Part shown: positions 1-7,686 of the stretch, piece after piece
Position numbering within the stretch: position 1 is the first letter of the stretch
Layout of the letters: every line of letters begins with the position of its first letter
Source: Bacillus sp. B15-48
GTDB taxonomy: Bacteria; Bacillota; Bacilli; Bacillales; Cytobacillaceae
Length of the DNA stretch: 64,000 nucleotides
Assembly: GCF_016879755.1 (NCBI RefSeq)
Contig: NZ_WOFU01000004.1
Location: 310,001-374,000, forward strand
Direction of reading: 5' to 3'
Made by a program: the position numbers and the translations under genes
The notes under the pieces: generated by a model
The model's database searches: none
Told to the model about the DNA's origin: nothing
The model's input: the letters and a program-made list of their open reading frames with translations, nothing else

Positions 1-249
1 GAAACATGCCCCTTTAATGGCCGTCACCGTCTCTTTTCCAGCATTGATTAAATCGGGATCCACTTCTTCTTCTGTAGGATAAGGCCCAATTCCTAATAAC
101 CCATTTTCGGATTGTAAAACGACGTTTTTATCATCAGAAATATAATTGGCTACCATCGTCGGCATTCCAATTCCTAAATTTACATAGGAACCATCGAAAA
201 TTTCTTTTTCTGCTCTTTGAGCAATTTTGATTCTTACGTTTTTCGTCAT
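1..249 (-). CDS. scoB: 3-oxoacid CoA-transferase subunit B (partial, N-terminal part)
   Basis: Subunit B of an acetoacetate:succinyl-CoA (3-oxoacid) CoA-transferase. Only the first ~83 residues are in the window; the gene runs off the left edge. It begins [16 protein letters not shown] and contains the [12 protein letters not shown] segment, whose Glu is the catalytic residue that forms the glutamyl-CoA thioester in this family. GAGGAGGATGAAC precedes the ATG as ribosome site. It lies 15 bp after scoA on the same strand, so thiolase, scoA and scoB form one operon. AtoA-type acetate transferases are close relatives, so the CoA donor is not certain. Confidence 0.93.
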   Translation of the reverse strand, partial: MTKNVRIKIAQRAEKEIFDGSYVNLGIGMPTMVANYISDDKNVVLQSENGLLGIGPYPTEEEVDPDLINAGKETVTAIKGACF

Positions 250-264
250 AGTTCATCCTCCTCC

Positions 265-957
265 TTATTTAGACTGAACGGTTAAACGTTCAATTCGTTT
301 TTCTTGTTTACCAACGATTAGACCTTGAACATAAATGCTTGGTGTATGAATTTCATCTGGGGCCAGCTCACCGACCTCTACTAATTCTTCGACTTCACAA
401 ATGGTTACGTTTCCTGCAGCCGCCATGATTGGATTAAAATTTTGTGCTGTTTTTCGATAAACAACATTTCCCATCTTATCGGCCTTCCATGCTCTGATCA
501 AACTAAAATCAGCGGTTAATCCTTCTTCAAGTAAATATTGTTTCCCATTAAATTCTCTTGTTTCTCTTCCTTCGGCAATCGGTGTCCCTACTCCGGCAGG
601 GGTGTAAAAAGCAGGAATCCCAGCGCCACCTGCCCGAATTTTCTCTGCTAACGATCCTTGAGGAACGAGTTGAACCTCTAACTCCCCACTTAATACTTGT
701 CTCTCAAACTCTTTATTTTCGCCAACATAGGAAGAAATCATTTTTTTGATTTGTTTATTTTTTAGTAAAAGACCAAGACCCCAATCGTCGACTCCACAGT
801 TATTTGAGATCACGGTCAAGTCTTTCACATTTTTATCACGAAGGGCTTTAATTAGATTTTCTGGAATTCCAACAAGCCCAAAACCCCCAACCATTAACGT
901 CATTCCGTCTTTAATTTCACTAACAGCATCTTCAAAACTAGTATAAATTTTCTTCAT
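265..957 (-). CDS. scoA: 3-oxoacid CoA-transferase subunit A
   Basis: Alpha subunit (230 aa) that pairs with ScoB to move CoA onto acetoacetate, usually from succinyl-CoA. It starts [12 protein letters not shown] and carries the family glycine loop [14 protein letters not shown] and the [16 protein letters not shown] stretch. An in-frame ATG at 961-963 overlaps the thiolase stop, but the GGGAGG lies only about 3 bases from it; the ATG at 955-957 has about 9 bases of spacing and fits homologues better. Translation is probably coupled to the thiolase gene. Product acetoacetyl-CoA is the substrate of that thiolase. Confidence 0.93.
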   Translation of the reverse strand: MKKIYTSFEDAVSEIKDGMTLMVGGFGLVGIPENLIKALRDKNVKDLTVISNNCGVDDWGLGLLLKNKQIKKMISSYVGENKEFERQVLSGELEVQLVPQGSLAEKIRAGGAGIPAFYTPAGVGTPIAEGRETREFNGKQYLLEEGLTADFSLIRAWKADKMGNVVYRKTAQNFNPIMAAAGNVTICEVEELVEVGELAPDEIHTPSIYVQGLIVGKQEKRIERLTVQSK

Positions 958-959
958 TT

Positions 960-2159
960 TCATTTCCCTCCCGGTTCGTTTTCGATAATCGTAGAAACTC
1001 CTTGACCTCCACCAATGCATAAGGTAGCGAGGCCGTACCTTTCATTCCGTCGTTTTAACTCGTGAACAAGTGTTACAAGGATTCTCGCTCCACTAGCACC
1101 AATTGGATGTCCTAATGCAATAGCTCCTCCATTGACATTTAAAATTTCTTTTCGGAACTGTAATTCTTTTCCGACCGCTAACGCTTGGGCAGCAAACGCC
1201 TCATTTGCTTCAATAAGATTTACATCCTCAATTGTAAGGCCCGCCCTTTCTAATGCTTTTTTCGTTGCCGGCACTGGACCGAGCCCCATCACACTAGGGT
1301 CAATGGCGGCACTGGCATTTGCCCGAATAGTTGCTAGCGGCGTTAAATTCAATTCTTCTGCTTTTCTGCGACTCATGACGAGAACCGCTGCCGCCCCATC
1401 ATTGATTCCTGAAGCGTTCCCAGCGGTGACACTCCCGTCTTTTTTAAACGCTGGTTTTAATTTTGCTAATTTCTCTGCAGTCGTTCCAGGTCTTACATAC
1501 TCATCTTTATCAAAAAGAACCGGATCTCCTTTACGCTGAGGAATTTCGACAGCAGTAATCTCGTCATTAAATTTCCCGTTCTCAATCGCTTGCAATGATT
1601 TTTGCTGGCTCAAGGCGGCAAATTCATCTTGCTCTTCTCGTGTCAGTTTGTATTTTTCACATATATTTTCTGCAGTTACACCCATGTGGTAATCATTGAA
1701 GGCACACCATAATCCGTCATGAATCATGCTGTCAATCAGGTTTTGATTCCCCATCCGTAAACCATTCCTTGCTCCCATTGATAAGTAAGGTGCTTGACTC
1801 ATATTTTCCATCCCACCAGCCACGATGATGTCCGCTTCTCCCGCGATAATCGCTTGGGTTGCAAGATGCACAGCCTTCAATCCTGATCCACATACTTTAT
1901 TGATCGTTAAAGCTGGAACATACTCAGGCAAACCAGCTTGGATTAGTGCCTGTCGGGCAGGGTTTTGTCCTAAACCTGCTTGAAGGACATTCCCCATAAT
2001 CACTTCATCCACTTGATTTCCTTCAATTCCAGCAGAATCAAGCACTGCGTTTATTACTGTAGCTCCTAATTGAACGGCACTTACGTCTTTTAAACTGCCT
2101 CCAAAGGAACCGATTGGCGTCCTGTTAGCGTTTACAATCACGACATCGTTGTTTGCCAA
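960..2159 (-). CDS. Acetyl-CoA C-acetyltransferase (thiolase)
   Basis: Thiolase of 399 aa, the usual family length. It cleaves acetoacetyl-CoA with CoA into two acetyl-CoA, or runs in reverse. The nucleophile Cys is near residue 90 (INKVCGSG). The C-terminal motifs [19 protein letters not shown] and CIGGGQG, with the second catalytic Cys and His, are all present. It is the first gene of the operon with scoA and scoB, and a LysR gene diverges from it. Together these give a complete acetoacetate-to-acetyl-CoA route. A general beta-oxidation thiolase is possible, but the neighbours favour C4 substrates. Confidence 0.95.
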   Translation of the reverse strand: MANNDVVIVNANRTPIGSFGGSLKDVSAVQLGATVINAVLDSAGIEGNQVDEVIMGNVLQAGLGQNPARQALIQAGLPEYVPALTINKVCGSGLKAVHLATQAIIAGEADIIVAGGMENMSQAPYLSMGARNGLRMGNQNLIDSMIHDGLWCAFNDYHMGVTAENICEKYKLTREEQDEFAALSQQKSLQAIENGKFNDEITAVEIPQRKGDPVLFDKDEYVRPGTTAEKLAKLKPAFKKDGSVTAGNASGINDGAAAVLVMSRRKAEELNLTPLATIRANASAAIDPSVMGLGPVPATKKALERAGLTIEDVNLIEANEAFAAQALAVGKELQFRKEILNVNGGAIALGHPIGASGARILVTLVHELKRRNERYGLATLCIGGGQGVSTIIENEPGGK

Positions 2160-2254
2160 TTTTTATTCCTCCTGCTGTCTGTTTTTTTGAGTCTGTTTCA
2201 TAAATTTTATTTTTAGAATATTCTTTTTATGTTTAAATTAAAGTTTACATGCTT

Positions 2255-2275
2255 TTCATTTATAAGTAAAATGAA
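2255..2275. promoter_or_regulatory. Inverted repeat between thiolase operon and LysR gene
   Basis: TTCATTT and AAATGAA are separated by 7 bases, in the 162-bp divergent intergenic region. LysR regulators usually bind interrupted dyads between their own gene and the target operon, so this is the best candidate operator here. The AT-rich sequence makes chance dyads likely. Confidence 0.3.
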
Positions 2276-2321
2276 TAATAGGAATAATTTTTATGCCAAA
2301 TTAGAATAAATAGGTGGTACG

Positions 2322-3197
2322 ATGGAATTAAAGGATTTACGCTATTTTACAGAAGTGGTTAGTTATGGAAGTTTTACGAAAGCAGCAGTGAATACATTCG
2401 TTTCCCAACCGACGTTAAGCAAATCAATAAAAAAACTTGAAGCTGAACTGAAAGTAGAATTGTTTGAGCGTTCTACACGGAAATTAGTATTAACAGATGC
2501 TGGGGAAATTGTTTACCAGCAAGCAATGAAAATGATAAGTGCAACAAACGAGCTTACCACACTGCTAGATGATCTAAAGAATTTACCAACTGGTGCGATA
2601 AAAATCGGAATTCCCCCGCTCATTGGGACGCTTTTTTTCCCAACGATTGCTTTGAATTTCGGAAAAATTTATGATGAAATTTCGTTAGAGTTAATTGAAC
2701 TAGGTGCAAAGCGAATTGAACAGTTAGTAGATGAAGGAAAGGTCGATGTAGGCATCATCGTACTGCCTACGAATTCTGATAAGTTTCATATCTATCCATA
2801 TATAAGAGAAGATTTCATGGTTTATACAAGTACAAATCACCCTTTAGCTAAAAAAAACATAGTAAAACTAGAAGAATTAAAAGATGAGCACTTTATTTTG
2901 TTTAATCGGGAATTTGCATTGCATCATTTAATTATTCAGCAATGCAAAGAAGCAGGTTTTAACCCCAACATCGCTTACGAAAGCTCACAATGGGATTTAA
3001 TCGCCGAACTTGTCACTGCGCAATTGGGAATCACCCTTTTACCAAAATCAATCTATAAAAAAATGGATCAAAAGGTCATTAAAGCGATTCCGTTGCACAC
3101 TCCCCCAATCTGGGAGCTTGGTATTATTGCGAAAAAGGACCGTTACCAATCTTATGCCGTTCGCACTTTGATTCGCTTTCTTACGGAACAACCTTAA
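2322..3197 (+). CDS. LysR-family regulator of the acetoacetate operon
   Basis: Transcription factor of 291 aa with an N-terminal winged HTH (MELKDLRYFTEVVSYGSFTKAAVNTFVSQPTLSKSIKKLE, given here as residues 1-40) and a C-terminal periplasmic-binding-like effector domain (about 90-290). It is similar in layout to CidR/YwbI-type Bacillus LysR proteins. It diverges from the thiolase-scoA-scoB operon, so it probably controls that operon; the effector is unknown. The RBS is weak (AGGTGG before ATG at 2322). dpaA follows 35 bp downstream on the same strand and may be cotranscribed. Confidence 0.9.
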   Translation: MELKDLRYFTEVVSYGSFTKAAVNTFVSQPTLSKSIKKLEAELKVELFERSTRKLVLTDAGEIVYQQAMKMISATNELTTLLDDLKNLPTGAIKIGIPPLIGTLFFPTIALNFGKIYDEISLELIELGAKRIEQLVDEGKVDVGIIVLPTNSDKFHIYPYIREDFMVYTSTNHPLAKKNIVKLEELKDEHFILFNREFALHHLIIQQCKEAGFNPNIAYESSQWDLIAELVTAQLGITLLPKSIYKKMDQKVIKAIPLHTPPIWELGIIAKKDRYQSYAVRTLIRFLTEQP

Positions 3198-3232
3198 CGT
3201 ATGCGCAAAATTTTTAAAAAGGTGGAATATTG

Positions 3233-4144
3233 ATGTTAACAAAACTTAAGTTAATTATTATTGGCGGAGATCATCGCCAAGTGGAAATAGCAAAAATGAT
3301 TGCTAATAAAGGCGGAGCTGTAAGCATGGTAGGATTTGAACAATTAGCTGATGAACAGATTGATCAAATGAAAATAGGATTTCAAGAAGTCGATGTTCGT
3401 AAAGTAGATGCGATTCTCTTCCCTGTTGGAGGGGTTAATGATACAGGAAAGGTTGAAAGTGCTTACTCAGATAAATCGATGTTAATCACTAAAGAACTAT
3501 TCGCTAAAACACGTGAAGATTGCGTGATTTATACTGGTATCATCACTCCTTCCCTCAAACAGCTGGCAGACGTAACGAATCGAAAACTCGTTGCTCTATT
3601 TGAAAGAGATGATCTTGCCATTTATAACTCGATCCCGACTGCTGAAGGAGCCTTAAAATTAGCGATTGAACATACAGATTTTACGATTCATGGATCAAAC
3701 GTCACTGTTTTAGGCTATGGCAGAGTTGGAAAAACAATTGCCCGGGTGTTTTCAGCTGTAGGAGCAAATGTACGCGTAGGCGTTCGAAAGGCTGCCGATA
3801 TGGCACGAGTTTCTGAAGTCGGGTTAAAAGCCTTTCATTTAAATAATCTTGAGAAAGAAGTCTCAAATGTTGACATTTGTATAAATACAATCCCATATTT
3901 AATTCTTAGCAAACCAATCCTTGTAAATATGTGTTCTCATTCATTAATTATTGATTTAGCTTCAAAGCCAGGAGGAACTGATTTTCAATTTGCAAAAGAA
4001 AAAGGATTAAAGGTTTTGTGGGCATTAGGCTTGCCTGGGAAGGTGGCACCACGAACGGCAGGTGAGTTGATTGGTCATGTCCTAACTGATTTATTACAGG
4101 AACAGCTCTCCGCATTATCAGAGAAAGAGAAGGATTGTTTTTGA
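3233..4144 (+). CDS. dpaA: Dipicolinate synthase subunit A (stand-alone)
   Basis: DpaA/SpoVFA family (303 aa; typical length ~297). With DpaB it makes dipicolinic acid in the mother cell, the spore-core solute needed for heat resistance. Visible are the N-terminal IIIGGDHRQ fold and a second Rossmann site, TVLGYGRVGKTIA, near residue 160. The conserved C-terminal segment GLPGKVAPRTAGE is also present. AAAGGTGG lies 7 bases before the ATG at 3233; the TTG three bases earlier is less likely. The usual partners dpaB, asd, dapG and dapA are absent. Instead it follows a LysR gene and precedes a 65-aa unknown. It could be a second copy or have a different oxidoreductase role. Confidence 0.88.
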   Translation: MLTKLKLIIIGGDHRQVEIAKMIANKGGAVSMVGFEQLADEQIDQMKIGFQEVDVRKVDAILFPVGGVNDTGKVESAYSDKSMLITKELFAKTREDCVIYTGIITPSLKQLADVTNRKLVALFERDDLAIYNSIPTAEGALKLAIEHTDFTIHGSNVTVLGYGRVGKTIARVFSAVGANVRVGVRKAADMARVSEVGLKAFHLNNLEKEVSNVDICINTIPYLILSKPILVNMCSHSLIIDLASKPGGTDFQFAKEKGLKVLWALGLPGKVAPRTAGELIGHVLTDLLQEQLSALSEKEKDCF

Positions 4145-4249
4145 AAATTCAAAAAATAGTCAAATTTGCTACGCTTTTTCTTATTATAAGTGGATATAAT
4201 TAAATTAAGGGAGATGCTTTCCCGATAAAAATGAAGGGAGGAAATAAAA

Positions 4250-4447
4250 ATGTCTATGGCTGACTTTGCTGATATTTATCGGATCTGTTATGGCAATGGA
4301 TATGAGGAAATTGAAGTGGAGGATATCATAAAAATGAGTAAGATTAGGCGCTTAAATGATGCTAAAACAACTCCCACTGCTACTCAACCTGAAGAAACGA
4401 TGAATAAAGAAACTGTAGAGGCTGAAAAAGAATTAGTACTTGTTTAA
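4250..4447 (+). CDS. Small acidic protein of unknown function
   Basis: A 65-aa protein with a good ribosome site (GGGAGG, 8 bases before ATG). The N-terminal half, MADFADIYRICYGNGYEEIE, looks folded and helical. The C-terminal half is rich in Thr, Glu and Pro and probably disordered. I do not recognise the family. It lies 105 bp after dpaA on the same strand, followed by a hairpin at 4498-4537, so it may be the last gene of that unit. Confidence 0.6.
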   Translation: MSMADFADIYRICYGNGYEEIEVEDIIKMSKIRRLNDAKTTPTATQPEETMNKETVEAEKELVLV

Positions 4448-4497
4448 CAAAAAAAATGGTGGGTATAAAAATGATTCGTCAAATCGTATATGAAAAT

Positions 4498-4537
4498 ATC
4501 CCCCATGATTGTAAGAAAGACCACAAACATGGGGGAT
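4498..4537 (+). terminator. Hairpin after the 65-aa gene
   Basis: ATCCCCCATG (4498-4507) pairs perfectly with CATGGGGGAT (4528-4537) across a 20-base loop. It is followed only by CATTTT, so the T-tract is weak. It is a plausible end of the dpaA/65-aa transcript. Confidence 0.5.
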
Positions 4538-4692
4538 CATTTTGCACAAAAACAGTAAGATTTACGAAGTTTTTTATTTGTCATAACGAATTAACCTCTT
4601 TAAAGATTTACGAACGAAATATAAATGATCATTCTCTAATACGGGAATAGAGATATTTATACACAGGATTACGATATTCATTCATCCATCAG

Positions 4693-4836
4693 TTAATCCT
4701 TACTATTTATATTTTGGCGTTTATTCTTCATATGACTGATCATTCGGTTATAATCCCCTTCATCAATAATCCCTATAGCTTTAAATATAAACGAATAGTT
4801 AAGGATCTTTTTTTGAATTCTTGGGCTTTGTTTCAT
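4693..4836 (-). CDS. Hypothetical 47-aa protein (SHOCT-like)
   Basis: Starting at the ATG at 4834-4836, with AAGGAAGGTG just upstream, the product is MKQSPRIQKKILNYSFIFKA followed by IGIIDEGDYNRMISHMKNK. The phrase IIDEGDYNRMI resembles the short 'hinge-plus-helix' SHOCT-like peptides common in Bacillus, in which an N-terminal helix precedes a leucine/Glu-rich second helix. That is a resemblance only. It stands alone between the dpaA unit and the tRNA locus. Confidence 0.5.
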   Translation of the reverse strand: MKQSPRIQKKILNYSFIFKAIGIIDEGDYNRMISHMKNKRQNINSKD

Positions 4837-5044
4837 GTAAGGACACCTTCCTTTCCTGTTATTCAGTGAAATCAATCTTTTTAATAAAAAAACTGTTATA
4901 TCTATAAGTTTCCTTCCGAAAAAATCGGTTAAAATGATTTAAACCTAAAAAGTTTCCTTAAGGCAAATTTAATGGATGATAGCAAGTTTTGTCAATAGGC
5001 GGTTGTTCGTGAAAATGGATATCAAGCTAGAAAATCATCCAAAA

Positions 5045-5074
5045 TAAAAAAAGCTGAACTCAGTAAAGTTCAGC
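5045..5074 (-). terminator. Rho-independent terminator of tRNA-Gln
   Basis: On the minus strand, GCTGAACT and AGTTCAGC pair across a 6-base loop and are followed by TTTTTTTA. It starts 12 bp past the tRNA 3' end. Confidence 0.85.
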
Positions 5075-5085
5075 GTTTAAAATAG

Positions 5086-5157
5086 CTGGGCTAGCAGGAT
5101 TCGAACCTACGCATAACGGAGTCAAAGTCCGTTGCCTTACCGCTTGGCTATAGCCCA
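5086..5157 (-). tRNA. tRNA-Gln (anticodon TTG)
   Basis: A full cloverleaf is present. The acceptor stem is TGGGCTA/TAGCCCA. The D-arm is GCCAAGCGGTAAGGC. The anticodon stem is ACGGA/TCCGT with loop CTTTGAC (anticodon TTG). The T-arm is GTAGG TTCGAAT CCTGC. The discriminator base is G, typical of tRNA-Gln. CCA is not encoded (CTA follows). A terminator follows at once. Confidence 0.95.
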
Positions 5158-5221
5158 ACGATAATTGTAGTTTGTGTCGGCGTTTTTATTTCTATTCAAA
5201 AACTTACGGAGATGGAAATGT

Positions 5222-5266
5222 GTGAAAAACGTTGAACTTCATTTTAAGGAATTCAACGTTTTTCAC
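5222..5266 (-). terminator. Long hairpin downstream of the tRNA-like locus
   Basis: A perfect 15-bp inverted repeat, GTGAAAAACGTTGAA (5222-5236) with its complement at 5252-5266 and a 15-base loop. It lies just past the 3' end of the tRNA-like sequence. The stem ends in a run of T, so it could terminate transcription on either strand. Confidence 0.5.
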
Positions 5267-5282
5267 TTATATAGCTATATAG

Positions 5283-5350
5283 TGGTTGGGCTAGCAGGAT
5301 TTGAACCTACATCACGAGAACACTTTCGTTGCCTGCTCGGCTATAACCCA
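5283..5350 (-). pseudogene. Degenerate tRNA-like sequence with encoded CCA
   Basis: This 68-nt sequence has a good acceptor stem (TGGGTTA/TAGCCCA, one wobble), discriminator A and an encoded CCA. The T-arm is intact (GTAGG TTCAAAT CCTGC). The D-arm is shortened (GCCGAGCAGGC). The anticodon arm has only about 4 clear pairs (ACGA/TCGT) around an 8-base loop, AAGTGTTC. It resembles the neighbouring tRNA-Gln at both ends, suggesting a decayed or diverged duplicate. The encoded CCA, absent from the intact tRNA, argues for a separate origin. No normal anticodon can be assigned. Confidence 0.6.
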
Positions 5351-5420
5351 ACGATACATATAGTATGTTTAACTTGCTCTTGTTTTATTCACTGGAATTT
5401 GGTGCTGGAAAATTTTTAAA

Positions 5421-7610
5421 TTAGTTTTTTACAAACCGCCAAAAGAAGCTAATAAAATCCCCTTTCGTTCGAGGAATCGTTAGGCCAACGTTCATCAATT
5501 CATCGCCGCCATATACTTTCCCATTGTCTACATGCTGATAAAGAAAATCTTCATGTAATCCTTTTAATTTTAAAATGCGGATCGGAGGCGCAGGTTGTGA
5601 CAAGATTTTAAAATAACCAACTACTGCCTCAGATTGATCTTCTGAAACGAACATCCAAGCCGCTTCATTCCCTGAAAATGGACTAAGAATTCGGTAGAAA
5701 TGCCCAAATTGGATGATATGTCTAATTTCTTTGTAATAGACAATTTGCTGTTTAATGAGTTCCTTTTCTTTATTTGTTAATTTCGTTACATCCAATTCAT
5801 ATCCGAGGTTCGCAGACATTGCCACATGCCCGCGAATCTCGAGGGAAGTCACTCGTCCGACTTGGTGATTAGGGACAGCTGACACATGAGCACCGATTGA
5901 ACTAAACGGGAAAAGAAAACTTGTTCCATATTGGATTTTAAGACGAGAAATGGCGTCTGTATTATCACTCGTCCATGTTTGTGGCATATAATATAACATT
6001 CCAGGGTCAAACCGACCTCCACCACTGGAACAATTTTCAAATAGAACATTTGGAAATCGAGAAGTGATTTCCTCAAGGACTCGATATAGTCCTAGCATAT
6101 AACGATGAGCCGTTTCCCTTTGTCTCTCAGGAGGTAAACTAGCTGAACCAATTTCTGTCATATGGCGATTCATATCCCATTTTACATAACTTATCGGCGC
6201 ACTGGAAAGAATCTTTGAAACGGCCTCAATAATATACTCGCATACTTCCTCACGAGATAAATCAAGAACCAATTGATTTCTGCCTACAGATCGAGGACGG
6301 TTCGGTACATGCAAGCACCAGTCCGGGTGCTTGCGGTACAGGTCACTATCCTCTGACACCATTTCCGGCTCAAACCAAATACCAAATTCAATTCCCATCT
6401 CGCGAATTCGTTGCACCGAATCTTCTAAACCATTGGGAAATTTCCGTTTATCGACAACCCAATCACCCAATGAACTTTTTGGATTATCTCTTTTTCCGAA
6501 CCAGCCATCATCTAAAACAAATAATTCCATTCCTAATTCTTTGCCCTTTTTAGCAATCTGTTCAATTTTTTCTGCAGTAAACTGGAAGTATGTTGCTTCC
6601 CAATTATTAATTAAAATCGGTCTTAAAAGGTCACGGTGGATGCCTTGGCATAAACGAGTTCGATATAATTGATGAAAGGTTCTCGACATTTCCCCTAATC
6701 CACGGGAAGAATACACCATCACTGCTTCTGGTGTTTGAAAATGATCATTCGGCTCTAACAGCCAAGAAAAATCAAATGAGTTGAGACCGATTGAAGCGCG
6801 AGTATTCCGAAATTGATCAACTTCAACTTGAGCTAAAAAGTTTCCGCTATAGACGAAGTGGAAGGCAAACACTTCCCCACTTTCCTCATTCGTCCCCTTT
6901 CGGAGCAATGCAAAAAAAGGATCGTGTTGAGGACCACTGGCTCCACGGCGACTTTCAATCACATGGAGACCAGGGGCGAGCGGACGGCGGGCTATGTTCC
7001 GTTCATTTGTGTGAGCTCCGTATAATGAGAATAATTCGAATTCATTATCACGGAAATCAACATTGCTACTTAACGCTCTGAGAATTTTAAGTGGATCATT
7101 CCCTTGGTTGTCAAATCTTACGGATCGCGTGATTACATTGAAATATTTATAAACCGTATAGAATAATGTAACGGTTAAATTGATTAACTTGTCGATTATG
7201 ATTACTTCTAACGTTTCTGCTTCATCATCGTCCTCGACATAAGTTGTTGGCAAACCTGGCAATTTCCGTTTTCCCTTATAGATACGATGAGTTTGATAAC
7301 GAAGGTCCGTCACTGTTGAACCATTCGAGAGCTGAATTTGATAGGCGGGGGTACGAAAATCACCATTCCCATATGCTGGATACTCATGTGGAATCGTATC
7401 TAAAGAAAACGTACGATCCGTTAAATCTGGATTGGGTGAAAACCCACCGCGATAAGTATAGAGAATCGGATTACTACCTCGATAAACTTGAATCATCTTC
7501 CCCCAATACAAATGAGTTAAATACCCTCTAGGAATCACTTGCATCACATAGCTAACGTCTTTTCCTTGCAAATGAAAAATTTGATGTTCGGAATCATAAG
7601 AGATACCCAT
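5421..7610 (-). CDS. Alpha-galactosidase (GH36)
   Basis: Cytoplasmic glycoside hydrolase of 729 aa, the length of Geobacillus AgaA/AgaB-type enzymes. It removes terminal alpha-1,6-galactose from melibiose, raffinose and related sugars. It has an N-terminal beta-sandwich (1-330), a TIM barrel (330-650; LDDGWFGKR, GIWFEPEMVS) and a C-terminal beta domain. The nucleophile is Asp ~479 in VKWDMNRH; the acid/base is Asp ~549 in TSDNTDA. ENCSSGGGRFD lines the pocket. No signal peptide is present. The gene is solitary, with no sugar transporter or regulator nearby. A palindrome overlaps its leader. Confidence 0.95.
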   Translation of the reverse strand: MGISYDSEHQIFHLQGKDVSYVMQVIPRGYLTHLYWGKMIQVYRGSNPILYTYRGGFSPNPDLTDRTFSLDTIPHEYPAYGNGDFRTPAYQIQLSNGSTVTDLRYQTHRIYKGKRKLPGLPTTYVEDDDEAETLEVIIIDKLINLTVTLFYTVYKYFNVITRSVRFDNQGNDPLKILRALSSNVDFRDNEFELFSLYGAHTNERNIARRPLAPGLHVIESRRGASGPQHDPFFALLRKGTNEESGEVFAFHFVYSGNFLAQVEVDQFRNTRASIGLNSFDFSWLLEPNDHFQTPEAVMVYSSRGLGEMSRTFHQLYRTRLCQGIHRDLLRPILINNWEATYFQFTAEKIEQIAKKGKELGMELFVLDDGWFGKRDNPKSSLGDWVVDKRKFPNGLEDSVQRIREMGIEFGIWFEPEMVSEDSDLYRKHPDWCLHVPNRPRSVGRNQLVLDLSREEVCEYIIEAVSKILSSAPISYVKWDMNRHMTEIGSASLPPERQRETAHRYMLGLYRVLEEITSRFPNVLFENCSSGGGRFDPGMLYYMPQTWTSDNTDAISRLKIQYGTSFLFPFSSIGAHVSAVPNHQVGRVTSLEIRGHVAMSANLGYELDVTKLTNKEKELIKQQIVYYKEIRHIIQFGHFYRILSPFSGNEAAWMFVSEDQSEAVVGYFKILSQPAPPIRILKLKGLHEDFLYQHVDNGKVYGGDELMNVGLTIPRTKGDFISFFWRFVKN

Positions 7611-7619
7611 AAAAACCTC

Positions 7620-7659
7620 CTAGCAAATTGCTAGCTAACTAATATCAATCGCTAGCTAA
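7620..7659 (-). promoter_or_regulatory. Palindrome and direct repeats in the alpha-galactosidase leader
   Basis: CTAGCAAATTGCTAG (7620-7634) is a perfect 15-base odd palindrome abutting the ribosome site. GCTAGCTAA also occurs twice (7630-7638 and 7651-7659), exactly 21 bp apart, which is two helical turns. This looks like an operator or a structured leader that could mask the ribosome site. Confidence 0.4.
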
Positions 7660-7686
7660 GACAAACCAGAACCGAAGTTGCTTTGG

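Noticed and set aside
1132-1539. 135-codon frame opposite the thiolase gene
   Set aside because: It lies wholly inside a well-conserved gene on the other strand and has no ribosome site.
4166-4200. Vegetative promoter before the 65-aa gene
   Set aside because: TATAAT at 4195 is good, but the nearest TTGCTA lies 23 bp upstream, beyond the usual 16-18 bp spacing.
4456-4650. 64-codon plus-strand frame after the 65-aa gene
   Set aside because: It runs straight through the hairpin at 4498-4537 and the residues look random. Only GGTGGG upstream favours it.
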